This document shows positions 44,101 to 52,296 of a stretch of 64,000 nucleotides of DNA, in pieces. Numbering within the stretch: the first letter of the stretch is position 1; the number at the start of each line of letters is the position of its first letter. This DNA is from Arthrobacter sp. EPSL27 (GTDB lineage Bacteria > Actinomycetota > Actinomycetes > Actinomycetales > Micrococcaceae). The position numbers and the translations under genes are program-made. The stretch is from contig NZ_LNUT01000004.1 of assembly GCF_001512305.1 (NCBI RefSeq), forward strand, positions 665,657 through 729,656, read 5' to 3'. Under the pieces are notes generated by a model. That model was not told the origin of the DNA. It saw only the letters and a program-made list of their open reading frames with translations, and ran no database searches.

Positions 44101-47100
44101 CAAGGTCCGGCCCGGCCGCCAGATCGCCATCGATGCCACCGGCAACGACACCGACCCGGACGGCGACCCGATCCGGATCGTCGGGGACGGGATCGAAGCC
44201 GCCCCGGAACTCCAGGCCAGCGTCAGCAAGCAGAGCTCCCGGATCCTCCTGCTGGCCCCCGCCGAGGAAGGCACCGTCAACGTGCGCTACTCCGTCTCGG
44301 ACGACCGCGGCGCCACGGCCCAGGCCGCCATCTCCGTCAACGTCCGGAACGACGTGCCCCTGCAGGCGCCGATCGCCCGCGACGACCGGGTGACCTCCGC
44401 CCAGACCCTGGGCAAGACCGCCGTCGACGTGCCAGTGCTCAAAAACGACGAGGACCCCGACGGCGTCGGCGAGAACCTCAAGATCGCCACCGAGGCCACC
44501 ACCGCCCGGCCCGGCGCCGAGGGCACCATGATCGTGGAACTGACCGAACAGCCGCAGCTCATCCCGTACACCGTGGAAGACGTGGACGGGCAGAAGTCCA
44601 CCGCGATCATCTGGGTTCCGGGCCTGGGCCAGCAGGTCCCCACCCTGGCCAAGGACGACGTGATCGAACTCGTCGCCGGGCAGTCCGTCACGGTGGACCT
44701 CAAGGAATGGGTCAAGGTCCGCGACGGACGCTCGCCGCGGATCACCCAGGCGGACCGGATCAAGCTGATCGGGGCCGACGGCGCCGACGGCTCCGACGTG
44801 GTGGCGGACAACGGCACCGCCCTGAAATACACCGCCGGCAAAGACTACGTGGGCCCCGGCTCGCTCAGCTTCGAGGTCACTGACGGCTCCGGCCCGGACG
44901 ACCCCGCCGGCCTGAAATCGACCCTCAGCATCCGCACCCGGGTCCTGCCGGACCCCAACCGGAACAACCCGCCTGTCCTGCTGGGCAGCCAGGTGGACGT
45001 GCCCATGGCGGACTCCGCCAGCACCGACCTGTCCCGGCTCACCACTGACCCGGACGACGGCGATGTGGACCGGATGTCCTACGAACTGGTGGGCGGCGTG
45101 CCGGCCGGATTCGATGCCGGCATCGAGGGGAAGACCCTGAAGGCTGCCGCCAAGGACGGCACTGTCGCCGGGACGCGAGGCACCGTCCAGGTCAAGGCCA
45201 AGGACCCCAGGGGCCTCGAAGCCACGGCAACGTACCAGCTGGCCGTCACCGCCTCCAACCGGCCCAAGCCGGTGGCCAACGACGACCTCGAACCCGATGC
45301 CGCCGCGGGCAAGCCCGTCACGGTCAACGTGCTGGCCAACGACGCCAACCCGTTCCCCGAAACGCCGCTGAAGATCGTCACCGCCGGGACCGAAACGGGC
45401 CAGGGCACCGCCGAAGTCGCGGGCGACTCCGTCACCGTCACCCCGTCCGAAGGGTTCTCCGGCACCATGATCGTGTCCTACACAGTGGCCGATAAGACCA
45501 ACGATGCGTCCCGTCAGGCGACGGCCCGGATCCGGCTCACCGTCAAGGACAAGCCGCTGGCGCCCACCACGCCGCAGGCCGCCAGCGTGGGGGACAGCAC
45601 AGCCCTGCTGAACTGGACCGCCCCCGCGGAGCGCGGCTCGGCCATCACCAAGTACACCGTGTACGGCGAAGGCGGCTACCGCCAGGACTGCCCGGCCAAC
45701 TCCTGCACCCTGACCGGACTGACCAACAACTCGAAGTACCACTTCCAGGTCACCGCCACGAACGCCCTCGGCGAGTCCGAGCGGTCCCCGGCCTCTGCCG
45801 AGGTCCGGCCGGACGTCAAACCGGACACCCCCGTGGCGCCGGCCCTCAAGGACGGCGACAAGCAGCTCACGGTCACGTGGGCGGCGCCGGCGTCCAAGGG
45901 CTCCCCGGTGAAGTCCTACGACCTGGAGATCTCGCCGGCCCCCGCCGGGCAGAACGCCCAGATCCAGAACCTCACCTCAGTGAGCTACGTCTGGAAGGGC
46001 CTCCAGAACGGCGTGGCCTACAAGGTCCGCGTCCTGGCCCGCAACGACGCCAAGGAGCCCTCCGAATGGAGCGCCTACTCCGCGGCGGAAACCCCGGCCG
46101 GCGTGCCCGCCACCCCGGCGGCGCCGAGTGCGACTGCGGCGCCTTCGGTGGGCAGCCAGAGCCAGCTCAAGGTGGCGTGGACAGCCCCGAACAACAACGG
46201 TGACGCCATCTCCAGCTACACGCTCACCACCCTGCGCGGCGGAGCCGTCGTGGCCACCCAGCAGGTCTCCGGCACCACGCAGAACGTCACGGTGGACAAC
46301 TCCGAGGCCGGCTACACCTTCACGGTGTCCGCCACGAACAAGGCGGGCACGTCAGGGACGTCCGGCCAGTCGGCCGCGGTCCGCGCCGTGGGCAAACCGG
46401 CCATGGTGGGTGCGCCGTCGGCGTCCCTGGTGGATACCGGCGGCGACGGCGGCAAGATCGACGTGCGCTTCACCCCGCTCACCGCGGACCAGCGCAACGG
46501 CTCCAGCGCCGGGGAAATCACGTACAAGTACAAACTCACCTCCGGTGACGGCAGCGGCAACATCCCCGCCGGCGGCGGGGTGGTGGCTGCCCCCAACGGC
46601 ACCGCCACCGCGGTGGTGGTCTGGGCCGTCTCCTCACGGAGCTCCGCCGCCGGCGACGCCAGCCCCGCGTCCAACTCGGTAAACCCCTACGGGCTGGCCT
46701 TCGCGCCCAATGTCACGGGCAGCAAGAGCAGCGGCGTGGGCGACAAAACGGTGTCCTGGACCTGGAACCAGCCCAACGGCAACGGACGCCCCGTGTCCGG
46801 CTACCAGTACAGCCTCGACGGCGGCGCCTGGCAGGACACCGGCCAACGGTCCTTCTCCAAGAGCGTGGGCTTCAGCGAAACCCACACCCTCCGGGTCCGG
46901 GCCATCAGCGCTAACCAGCCCGGCCGGATCGGCAGCGACACGTCGCGCAGCGGCGCGGAGCCGGCGCCGCCACCAACCTCCCAGGTACAGGTGGAAGCCA
47001 CCACCGTCCGGACTTGCCCCGGCAAGCCGAACCAGACCGACACGTTCTCCGAGGGGCCGCCGAAGACCTGCGGCGCCGGCTGGGTGGAACGGTCCGAGGG

Positions 47101-47239
47101 CAGGCTTACCATCAACTGCACCAAGGACATCTACGGCAACGGAACCCCCTGGTTCCGCGTGACCGAAGGCAGCCACCCGGGATGGTTCGTCAAGTCCACC
47201 ACCGTGGACCTGTACGGACCCCGGCCCGGCGGCTGCTGA
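41105..47239 (+). CDS. giant membrane-anchored Ig-like/FN3 surface protein, copy B
   Basis: A 2,044-residue paralogue with the same layout: a short basic leader (KPRSTRRKNLISG), a transmembrane helix, the near-identical propeller-like domain, NDxDPDGD Ig-like repeats, FN3 domains (LNWTAPAERGSAITKYTV) and a different C-terminal Cys-containing SH3-like domain (WFRVTEGSHPGWFVKSTTVD). After the identical block the two proteins remain clearly related but much more diverged. GTG at 41105 follows AAGGAA. It lies 156 bases after copy A, with no terminator seen between, and 91 bases before moxR. It is presumably a second surface protein handled by the same machinery, perhaps with different ligand specificity. 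Confidence 0.85.
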   Translation: MTRLFSGLGAIKQGFMKPRSTRRKNLISGTGLAAAGAVLVTGAIVYPGFKTTEVELNDGGVWVVSKSKNAVGRLNYPSRVLDGAVTPASTTFDVLQDAGTVFVDDSAGSTLNQVSAAQMRLGGDKQLPGSAEVSFGSDVIAVTDAAKGTVWALSPSTVSGFDAENSEPVLQGSQGTVSAVGSDDRIYSADPKSGQVTVTSAGADGVVADSSVETWDGLKGAGDLQLAVVGDRPVVLDAGRGKLFLPGGRELALADAREAKLQQSGPAADAVAVATPKALLEQPLDGSTAKTVSFGGQGVPAAPVQLGGCVHAAWSGANKYVRDCVDDANDKNVDVPKASASPSYVFRVNRDLVVLNDVNSGNVWLVNQNMQLVNNWDDVVPPKNQSDDQDQESADNNTINVLPDRTKPNRPPETTPDAVGVRPGRTTVLSVLDNDSDPDGDVLTASVGGNGPQAGSLENIYGGTAFQVTVPADAKPGTETFAYNAADGRGLSAAGSITLNVVGPDENKPPLFKRGEPTTMLVEQGKTVSQNILTDWTDPDGDDLVLMDAKADNEQDQVKVRRDGLLTYQDSGAAAGKKSVTVTVWDGRATTTGKVVVNVQPPGALQPVVNADHVTAVVGQDLVIAPLKNDVDPNGGALRLAQVEAAGPAQLGPVTDGGTFTFRSDTPGPVYLTYIASNGPQSSQGLIRVDVESGKDVGNPVAVHDVALMPVGGSVLLDPLANDSDPSGGVLVLQSVQLADNATASVSVIDHSVLRITDVVGTKDPFTFRYTMSNGTKSATGSVSVVPVPAPAVVEAPQPKPDEVNVRVNDVVTIPVLANDTHPQGEKLTVDPVLPQAVPDTDGKSFVSENNLRFIAGAEPKTVRAIYNAVDPQGQKSAAAVTIHILPLEGAENSRPQPKNLTARVVAAGTVRIPVELDGIDPDGDSVQLTGIDSTPAMGTATVGSNFIDFTAAGDGAGTDTFRYKVVDRQGAVNTGTVTVGIAPRGETNQKPTPVDDEVKVRPGRQIAIDATGNDTDPDGDPIRIVGDGIEAAPELQASVSKQSSRILLLAPAEEGTVNVRYSVSDDRGATAQAAISVNVRNDVPLQAPIARDDRVTSAQTLGKTAVDVPVLKNDEDPDGVGENLKIATEATTARPGAEGTMIVELTEQPQLIPYTVEDVDGQKSTAIIWVPGLGQQVPTLAKDDVIELVAGQSVTVDLKEWVKVRDGRSPRITQADRIKLIGADGADGSDVVADNGTALKYTAGKDYVGPGSLSFEVTDGSGPDDPAGLKSTLSIRTRVLPDPNRNNPPVLLGSQVDVPMADSASTDLSRLTTDPDDGDVDRMSYELVGGVPAGFDAGIEGKTLKAAAKDGTVAGTRGTVQVKAKDPRGLEATATYQLAVTASNRPKPVANDDLEPDAAAGKPVTVNVLANDANPFPETPLKIVTAGTETGQGTAEVAGDSVTVTPSEGFSGTMIVSYTVADKTNDASRQATARIRLTVKDKPLAPTTPQAASVGDSTALLNWTAPAERGSAITKYTVYGEGGYRQDCPANSCTLTGLTNNSKYHFQVTATNALGESERSPASAEVRPDVKPDTPVAPALKDGDKQLTVTWAAPASKGSPVKSYDLEISPAPAGQNAQIQNLTSVSYVWKGLQNGVAYKVRVLARNDAKEPSEWSAYSAAETPAGVPATPAAPSATAAPSVGSQSQLKVAWTAPNNNGDAISSYTLTTLRGGAVVATQQVSGTTQNVTVDNSEAGYTFTVSATNKAGTSGTSGQSAAVRAVGKPAMVGAPSASLVDTGGDGGKIDVRFTPLTADQRNGSSAGEITYKYKLTSGDGSGNIPAGGGVVAAPNGTATAVVVWAVSSRSSAAGDASPASNSVNPYGLAFAPNVTGSKSSGVGDKTVSWTWNQPNGNGRPVSGYQYSLDGGAWQDTGQRSFSKSVGFSETHTLRVRAISANQPGRIGSDTSRSGAEPAPPPTSQVQVEATTVRTCPGKPNQTDTFSEGPPKTCGAGWVERSEGRLTINCTKDIYGNGTPWFRVTEGSHPGWFVKSTTVDLYGPRPGGC
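41214..42240 (+). repeat. 1,027-bp near-identical block, copy B
   Basis: Partner of 34881-35907. Identity stops abruptly at both ends: upstream the leader peptides differ, and downstream the DNA diverges within a few codons of NNWDDV while the reading frames stay in register. Confidence 0.92.
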
Positions 47240-47330
47240 TGGCCGCTCCACATTCCAGCACGGGCCCCGGCCGGAACCTCCGGCCGGCGGCTCGCCAGAC
47301 TTTCCACCCAGAACAGAAGAGGACCAACCC

Positions 47331-48305
47331 ATGACCATGACCACCGAACAGGCCGAATGGTTTGCCGGCACCTTCGAGAAGCTCGTCGACAACGTGGGCC
47401 GGGCCGTCCTGGGCAAGTCCCACGTCATCCGCCTGACCTTCACGGCCATGCTGGCCGAGGGGCATGTCCTCTTCGAGGACGCCCCGGGCACCGGCAAGAC
47501 CTCGCTGGCGCGGGCCCTCGCGGCCACCGTCCAGGGCTCCAACAACCGCATCCAGTTCACCCCGGACCTGCTGCCCTCCGACGTCACCGGCGTCACCATC
47601 TACGACCAGAAGACGCAGAAGTTCGAGTTCCACAAGGGCCCCATCTTCAACAACATCGTCCTGGCCGATGAAATCAACCGCGCCTCGCCCAAGACCCAGT
47701 CGGCACTGCTGGAGGTCATGGAGGAATCCCGCGTCACCGTGGACGGCACCACCTACGAGGCCGGCCGGCCGTTTATGGTGATGGCCACCCAGAACCCGAT
47801 CGAGCAGGCCGGCACCTACCGGCTGCCCGAGGCCCAGCTGGACCGCTTCCTCATCAAGACCTCCATCGGGTATCCGGACCACGCCTCCACCGTGCAGCTC
47901 CTGGGCGGCGCCAACCTCAAGGACCGCTCCAAGGACATCACCGCCGTCATCACCACCCAGGCCGTGGCCGACATGGCGGACCTCGCCGCCACCACCCACG
48001 TGGACACCGCCGTGCTGGAATACATCTCCCGGCTCTGCGAGGAGACCCGCACCGCGCCGGAAACCCGCCTGGGCGTCTCCGTCCGCGGCGCCCTCGCAAT
48101 GGTGCGCGCCGCAAAGGTCTGGGCCGCCAGCCAGGGCCGCAACTTCGTGCTGCCGGACGACGTCAAGGACCTCGCCTCCGTCGTCTGGACCCACCGCCTG
48201 GTGATGGACCCGGAAGCCGAGTTCTCCGGCGCCACCGCCGACGCCGTCCTGGCCCGCGTCCTCGCCGAGGTGGCCGCCCCGCAGCAGCGCGCGTCCGTCA
48301 GCTAG
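47331..48305 (+). CDS. MoxR-family AAA+ ATPase
   Basis: A 324-residue AAA+ chaperone-type ATPase. Walker A is DAPGTGKTSLA, Walker B is IVLADEINR, and sensor-1 MATQNPIEQAG and the C-terminal lid are present. MoxR proteins act with DUF58 and von Willebrand-type proteins to mature or assemble membrane or extracellular complexes. Here it lies between the giant surface proteins and DUF58/TgpA, which makes them the natural clients. ATG at 47331 follows AGAGGA; a second ATG two codons later is equally usable. A 62-base gap with a 16-base direct repeat separates it from the DUF58 gene. Confidence 0.93.
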   Translation: MTMTTEQAEWFAGTFEKLVDNVGRAVLGKSHVIRLTFTAMLAEGHVLFEDAPGTGKTSLARALAATVQGSNNRIQFTPDLLPSDVTGVTIYDQKTQKFEFHKGPIFNNIVLADEINRASPKTQSALLEVMEESRVTVDGTTYEAGRPFMVMATQNPIEQAGTYRLPEAQLDRFLIKTSIGYPDHASTVQLLGGANLKDRSKDITAVITTQAVADMADLAATTHVDTAVLEYISRLCEETRTAPETRLGVSVRGALAMVRAAKVWAASQGRNFVLPDDVKDLASVVWTHRLVMDPEAEFSGATADAVLARVLAEVAAPQQRASVS

Positions 48306-48310
48306 CCTGC

Positions 48311-48341
48311 ACCCCGGCACCCCACGACCCCGGCACCCCAC
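48311..48341 (+). repeat. short tandem repeat between moxR and the DUF58 gene
   Basis: ACCCCGGCACCCCAC occurs twice with a 16-base period, just after the moxR stop. Probably non-functional slippage; it is the main content of the 62-base gap. Confidence 0.6.
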
Positions 48342-48367
48342 ACCCCAGCACGAACAAAGGCCCCCAT

Positions 48368-49699
48368 ATGTCCTCCAGCGCTGCCCTGACCCGGCTTGCT
48401 GAACACCTGCAGCGCCTCTTCCACCGGGACGGCAGGCCCACGCGGCTGCATCCCGCGTCCCTCTGGGGCGAGGCCGCCAGCACTGCCGGCCTGGCCCTCG
48501 CCCCGGCCGGCCGCGCCGTCCGCAAGCTCTGGCTGGGCTACGCGTGGCCGGTGCTCTCCGTGGTGAGTGTGCTGGGCTGGTCCGTGCTGGCGGCCGCGAT
48601 CCTGCTGTGGACGGTGGGCCAGGCCTTCGGCTGGCAGGAAGCGAAAGCGGCAGCCATTGCCGCCTTTGTGCTGTTCGCCCTGGCCGTCGGCTTCATCCTG
48701 GGCCGGTCCTCCTACGGTGTGGTCCTGGATCTGGCCCGCACCCGGGTCGCGGTGGGGGACAGCGCCGTCGGCAGCATCGCGGTGTCCAACACCTCCGCCC
48801 GGCCGCTGCTGCCCGCGGACCTGGAACTCCCGGTCGGCGCCGCCACCGCCGTGTTCCACCTGCCCCGGATGAAACCGCAGCAGGTCCACGAGGACCTGTT
48901 CACCATCCCCACCGCGCGCCGCGCCGTGATTGTGGTGGGCCCGGTGCGCTCCGTCCGCGCCGACCCGCTGCACCTGCTGCGCCGCCAGGTCCTCTGGACC
49001 GAACCCGAGGACCTGTTTGTGCACCCCAAGACCACGGCACTGGCCGGCTCGGCCGCCGGATTCATCCGCGACCTCGAAGGCATGCCCACCACCGACCTGT
49101 CCAGCGCCGACGTGTCCTTCCACGCCCTGCGCGACTATGTGCCGGGCGATGACCGGCGGCACATCCACTGGAAGACCACGGCCCGCACCAACAAGCTGAT
49201 GGTCCGCCAGTTCGAGGAGACCCGCCGCGCCCACCTCGCGATCGCACTGTCCATCAACACCGACGAATACGCCTCCGAGGAGGAGTTCGAACTGGCCATC
49301 TCCGCCGCCGCCTCGATCGGACGGCAGGCCATCAGCGAACAGCGCGACCTCGACGTCCTGACCCAAAAAGGGCCGCTGCGCTGCGAGACCGGCCGCAACA
49401 TGCTGGACGACATGACCCGGATTGTCGGCGCACCGCAACGCAAGAACGCCGTCGACCTCGCCCGGACCCTGGCGGACACAGTCCCCAACGCATCCGTGGT
49501 GTTCCTTGTGGTGGGCAGCAACGTCACGGCCGCCCAGCTGCGCTCCGCCGCGGCATCCGTACCCCTGGGGGTCCGCAGCCTCGCTGTCCGGCTCCAGCTC
49601 GGCGCCGCCCCGGCCCGGGCCAACATCGGGGACCTGACAGTCCTCACCCTCGGGGACCTCTCCGACCTGGCCATCGTGCTGAGGAAGGCTGCCGCATGA
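48368..49699 (+). CDS. DUF58 domain protein
   Basis: A 443-residue protein with two transmembrane helices (~58-80 and ~88-112) and a C-terminal DUF58 domain. The family motif is visible around VSFHALRDYVPGDDRRHIHWKTTAR, shown in part by RDYVPGDDRRHIHW and KLMVRQFEETR. The vWA-like core that follows (AIALSINTDEY) lacks a clear metal-site DxSxS, so metal binding is doubtful. DUF58 proteins are standard partners of MoxR ATPases and TgpA-like proteins. The last four bases (ATGA) are shared with the start of the transglutaminase-fold gene. Confidence 0.9.
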   Translation: MSSSAALTRLAEHLQRLFHRDGRPTRLHPASLWGEAASTAGLALAPAGRAVRKLWLGYAWPVLSVVSVLGWSVLAAAILLWTVGQAFGWQEAKAAAIAAFVLFALAVGFILGRSSYGVVLDLARTRVAVGDSAVGSIAVSNTSARPLLPADLELPVGAATAVFHLPRMKPQQVHEDLFTIPTARRAVIVVGPVRSVRADPLHLLRRQVLWTEPEDLFVHPKTTALAGSAAGFIRDLEGMPTTDLSSADVSFHALRDYVPGDDRRHIHWKTTARTNKLMVRQFEETRRAHLAIALSINTDEYASEEEFELAISAAASIGRQAISEQRDLDVLTQKGPLRCETGRNMLDDMTRIVGAPQRKNAVDLARTLADTVPNASVVFLVVGSNVTAAQLRSAAASVPLGVRSLAVRLQLGAAPARANIGDLTVLTLGDLSDLAIVLRKAAA

Positions 49700-52296
49700 G
49701 TTCCGCACCAGCAACCCGACGCCGCACCACCGCCGCGAAGCGCAGCGGCTTCGCGGACGGCCAGCCGGCCTGGCACTACGCGCTCGACGCCGGTGCCCTC
49801 ACCGCGCTGCTCGGCCTCGGCGTCCTCGGCTTCAGCCTCAGCTTCGGCGGCGATCCCTACTACCTGGTGGCAGGCTTCGGCGGCATCCTGCTGGGCCTGG
49901 GCCTGGCAGCGGCCAGCGTGCACTACCGCCTGGGGCTCCTGATCACCGCTGCCCTGACCCTCGGCGCCTACCTCGTCTTCGGCACCGCCCTCGCCGTGCC
50001 GGAGGCCGCCATCGCGGGCGTCCTGCCCACCCTCGACTCGCTGCGCACCCTGCTCCTCGGCGTGGTATTCGCCTGGAAGGACATGCTCACCGTCGGGGTT
50101 CCCGTGGGCACTGCCGGCGGCACGCTGATTGTGCCGTTCCTGAGCTCGCTCCTCACCGCCCTGGCCGCCGGGCTGCTGATCTGGCGGCGCAAGAGCCCCT
50201 ACTGGCCGCTGCTGCCGGTGCTGGTGCTCTTCGTCACCGGCATCGCCTTCAGCACCAGCGCCGGCTTCCTTACGGTGGAACGCGGCATCGCGCTCACCGT
50301 CATTGCCATCGCCTGGGCCACCTTCCGCCGCGATGCGCTCCGCCGCAGCGACACCCGCAAGGTCTCCGTCAACCGGCTGGAGAAGGACGAGGCCACCGCC
50401 CGCGCGGCCAAGGCACGCCGGCTGGGAACCGCCGCGGCGGTGATCGCAGCCGCCGTCGGGATCACCGCCGTCGTGTCCCCGATCGTCACCGCGGACGACA
50501 ACCGCCGGGTGCTGCGCAACACCATCGTGCCCCCGTTCGACCCCAAGGACTACGTCACCCCGCTGGCGAGCTTCCGGAACTTCGTCAAGGACAAAAAGGA
50601 CGACAGCCTCTTCGTGGTCAAGGGCCTGCCCAAGGACGCCCGGGTCCGCCTCGCGGCGCTCGATTCGTTCAACGGCACCAACTACACCATGGACCCCAAC
50701 GGCTCCGGCAGCTTCAGCAAAGTGGGTGACGCGAAGTCCCTCAACACCCTCGCGGACTCCACCGGGATCGTCCCCACCACCAACTACACCCTCGACATCA
50801 CCATCGAGGACTACCAGGGCTTCTTCCTGCCGGGCGGCACCAAGACCACCGGAATCAGCTTCGCCCGGGACGGCTCCGGTGCGGCCACCGGACTGTACTT
50901 CAACGCCGGGACGGACACGGCCGTGACCACCAAGGGCCTGGCCCGGGGCGACGCCTACCAGGTCCAGGTGGCAGACCCCGCCACCCTGGAACACGGGCAG
51001 CTGACGCAGTACGACTTCGCCCGGCTGTCCCTGCCGGACCCCACGGAGGTGCCCCCGGTGGTCGGTTCCCAGGCGAACGACCTCTCCGCCGACGCCCCCA
51101 CCGCCATCGACCGGGTGCGCCAGATCGAGGCGCACTTCCAGAAGACCGGCGCCTTCAGCAACGGCCTGATCGCCGAAGGCCAGCTGCCCAGCGTCTCCGG
51201 CCACGGGGCCAACCGCATCCGGAGCCTGCTCACCGCCAAGCAGATGCTGGGCGACGACGAACAGTACGCCGTCGCGATGTCCCTGATGCTGCGCCACCTC
51301 GGCATCCCCTCCCGGGTGGTGATGGGGTTCTACCCGGATCCCAAGAGCCCCGAAAACGGCGCCGGCGAAGTGAAGATCACCGGCAAGGACGTCCACGCCT
51401 GGGTGGAAGTCGCGTTCGACCGGGTGGGCTGGGTGTCCTTCGACCCCACCCCGCCCAAGGACAACGTGCCCATCCCGCCGGACCCGGAGAGCAAATCCAA
51501 GCCCAAGCCGCAGGTCCTGCAGCCGCCGCCCCCGCCGCAGGAGCCCGCGGACCTGCCGCCGGATTCCTCGCCGGACGCGCTGGACGCCGACGAGAAGAAG
51601 AACAACCCCTGGCTGTTCTGGGGCCCCCTCCTCACGGCGATCGGCATCGCGCTGATCCCGGTCGGGATCCTCGCGCTGCCGCTGCTGCTCATTGCGCTGC
51701 TGAAGTCCCGCCGCCGGAAGTCCCGTTTCAGCGACGGGCCTCCCGCGCAGCGCGTCGGCGGCGGCTGGAACGAAGTTCTCAGCCTGGCGACCGACCTCGG
51801 CGCCGGCGTCGACACCCGCGCCACCCGGCGCGAGTCCGCCGTCGTGCTCGCGGATGCCTTCCCGGCCGCCGGGGGGACCACCACGCTGCTCGCCAACCGG
51901 GCCGACGCCGCGATCTTTGGTGCGGGCCAGCCCAGTGAGGACCAGGTGCGGCAGTACTGGGAGATCGTGGACGGCTCGCTCAAGGAGATGACCGGAGGCC
52001 TCGGGTTCTGGGGACGGCAACGCGCCCGGTTCTCACCGCGTTCCCTGCTCGCCGACGGCAGGGCGGTGCTGAAACTGCAGGGCCTCCGGCCTGTGCTGCC
52101 CGGCAGGAAGGGCGTGGCAGCAGGTGGGCAGGAATCGCCCGCAGGTACAGTGGAACCCGGTCCGGCCGCAGGAGTACCCAGTGACGGTGCTGACGGCGCC
52201 GGGTCCACGACCAGCCACACCGCCAGCCAGACCGCCAGCCAGACCGCCAGCCAGACCGCCAGGAAGACTGCCAGGAAGAGCCGCAACGAGCCATGA
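49696..52296 (+). CDS. TgpA-like transglutaminase-fold membrane protein, catalytic Cys replaced by Asp
   Basis: An 866-residue protein: several N-terminal transmembrane helices (to ~residue 275, including a longer loop), a large extracytoplasmic region with the transglutaminase-like core, one more helix (~635-660) and a cytosolic tail. In active relatives the core begins GDCEQ/FA; here it is GDDEQYA, so Cys is Asp521, while His567 (HAWVEV) and Asp583 (SFDPT) remain. It should therefore be inactive as a transglutaminase or protease and may serve as a binding domain. I recall GDDEQYA in other actinobacterial members, so this may be a family trait. The tail ends in a TASQ tandem repeat. Overlaps both neighbours by ATGA. 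Confidence 0.88.
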   Translation: MSSAPATRRRTTAAKRSGFADGQPAWHYALDAGALTALLGLGVLGFSLSFGGDPYYLVAGFGGILLGLGLAAASVHYRLGLLITAALTLGAYLVFGTALAVPEAAIAGVLPTLDSLRTLLLGVVFAWKDMLTVGVPVGTAGGTLIVPFLSSLLTALAAGLLIWRRKSPYWPLLPVLVLFVTGIAFSTSAGFLTVERGIALTVIAIAWATFRRDALRRSDTRKVSVNRLEKDEATARAAKARRLGTAAAVIAAAVGITAVVSPIVTADDNRRVLRNTIVPPFDPKDYVTPLASFRNFVKDKKDDSLFVVKGLPKDARVRLAALDSFNGTNYTMDPNGSGSFSKVGDAKSLNTLADSTGIVPTTNYTLDITIEDYQGFFLPGGTKTTGISFARDGSGAATGLYFNAGTDTAVTTKGLARGDAYQVQVADPATLEHGQLTQYDFARLSLPDPTEVPPVVGSQANDLSADAPTAIDRVRQIEAHFQKTGAFSNGLIAEGQLPSVSGHGANRIRSLLTAKQMLGDDEQYAVAMSLMLRHLGIPSRVVMGFYPDPKSPENGAGEVKITGKDVHAWVEVAFDRVGWVSFDPTPPKDNVPIPPDPESKSKPKPQVLQPPPPPQEPADLPPDSSPDALDADEKKNNPWLFWGPLLTAIGIALIPVGILALPLLLIALLKSRRRKSRFSDGPPAQRVGGGWNEVLSLATDLGAGVDTRATRRESAVVLADAFPAAGGTTTLLANRADAAIFGAGQPSEDQVRQYWEIVDGSLKEMTGGLGFWGRQRARFSPRSLLADGRAVLKLQGLRPVLPGRKGVAAGGQESPAGTVEPGPAAGVPSDGADGAGSTTSHTASQTASQTASQTARKTARKSRNEP
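52216..52275 (+). repeat. 12-bp tandem repeat encoding TASQ units
   Basis: About three and a half copies of a unit close to ACCGCCAGCCAG followed by two diverged copies, encoding TASQTASQTASQ then TARKTARK at the C-terminus of the transglutaminase-fold protein. The 12-base period keeps the frame when copy number changes, so length variation between strains would be tolerated. Confidence 0.8.

Noticed and set aside
39431..45742. Minus-strand open frame of 2,103 codons spanning both giant genes
   Set aside because: Same artefact: it crosses the gap between two real plus-strand genes and mirrors their repeats, including the duplicated block.
47240..47330. A WXG100-type gene hidden between the giant gene and moxR
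   Set aside because: The 91-base gap is too short and has no start with a ribosome site other than that of moxR.
52216..52275. Possible CRISPR or regulatory repeat array
   Set aside because: The 12-base units lie inside a coding frame and encode an in-frame TASQ tail with no spacers.
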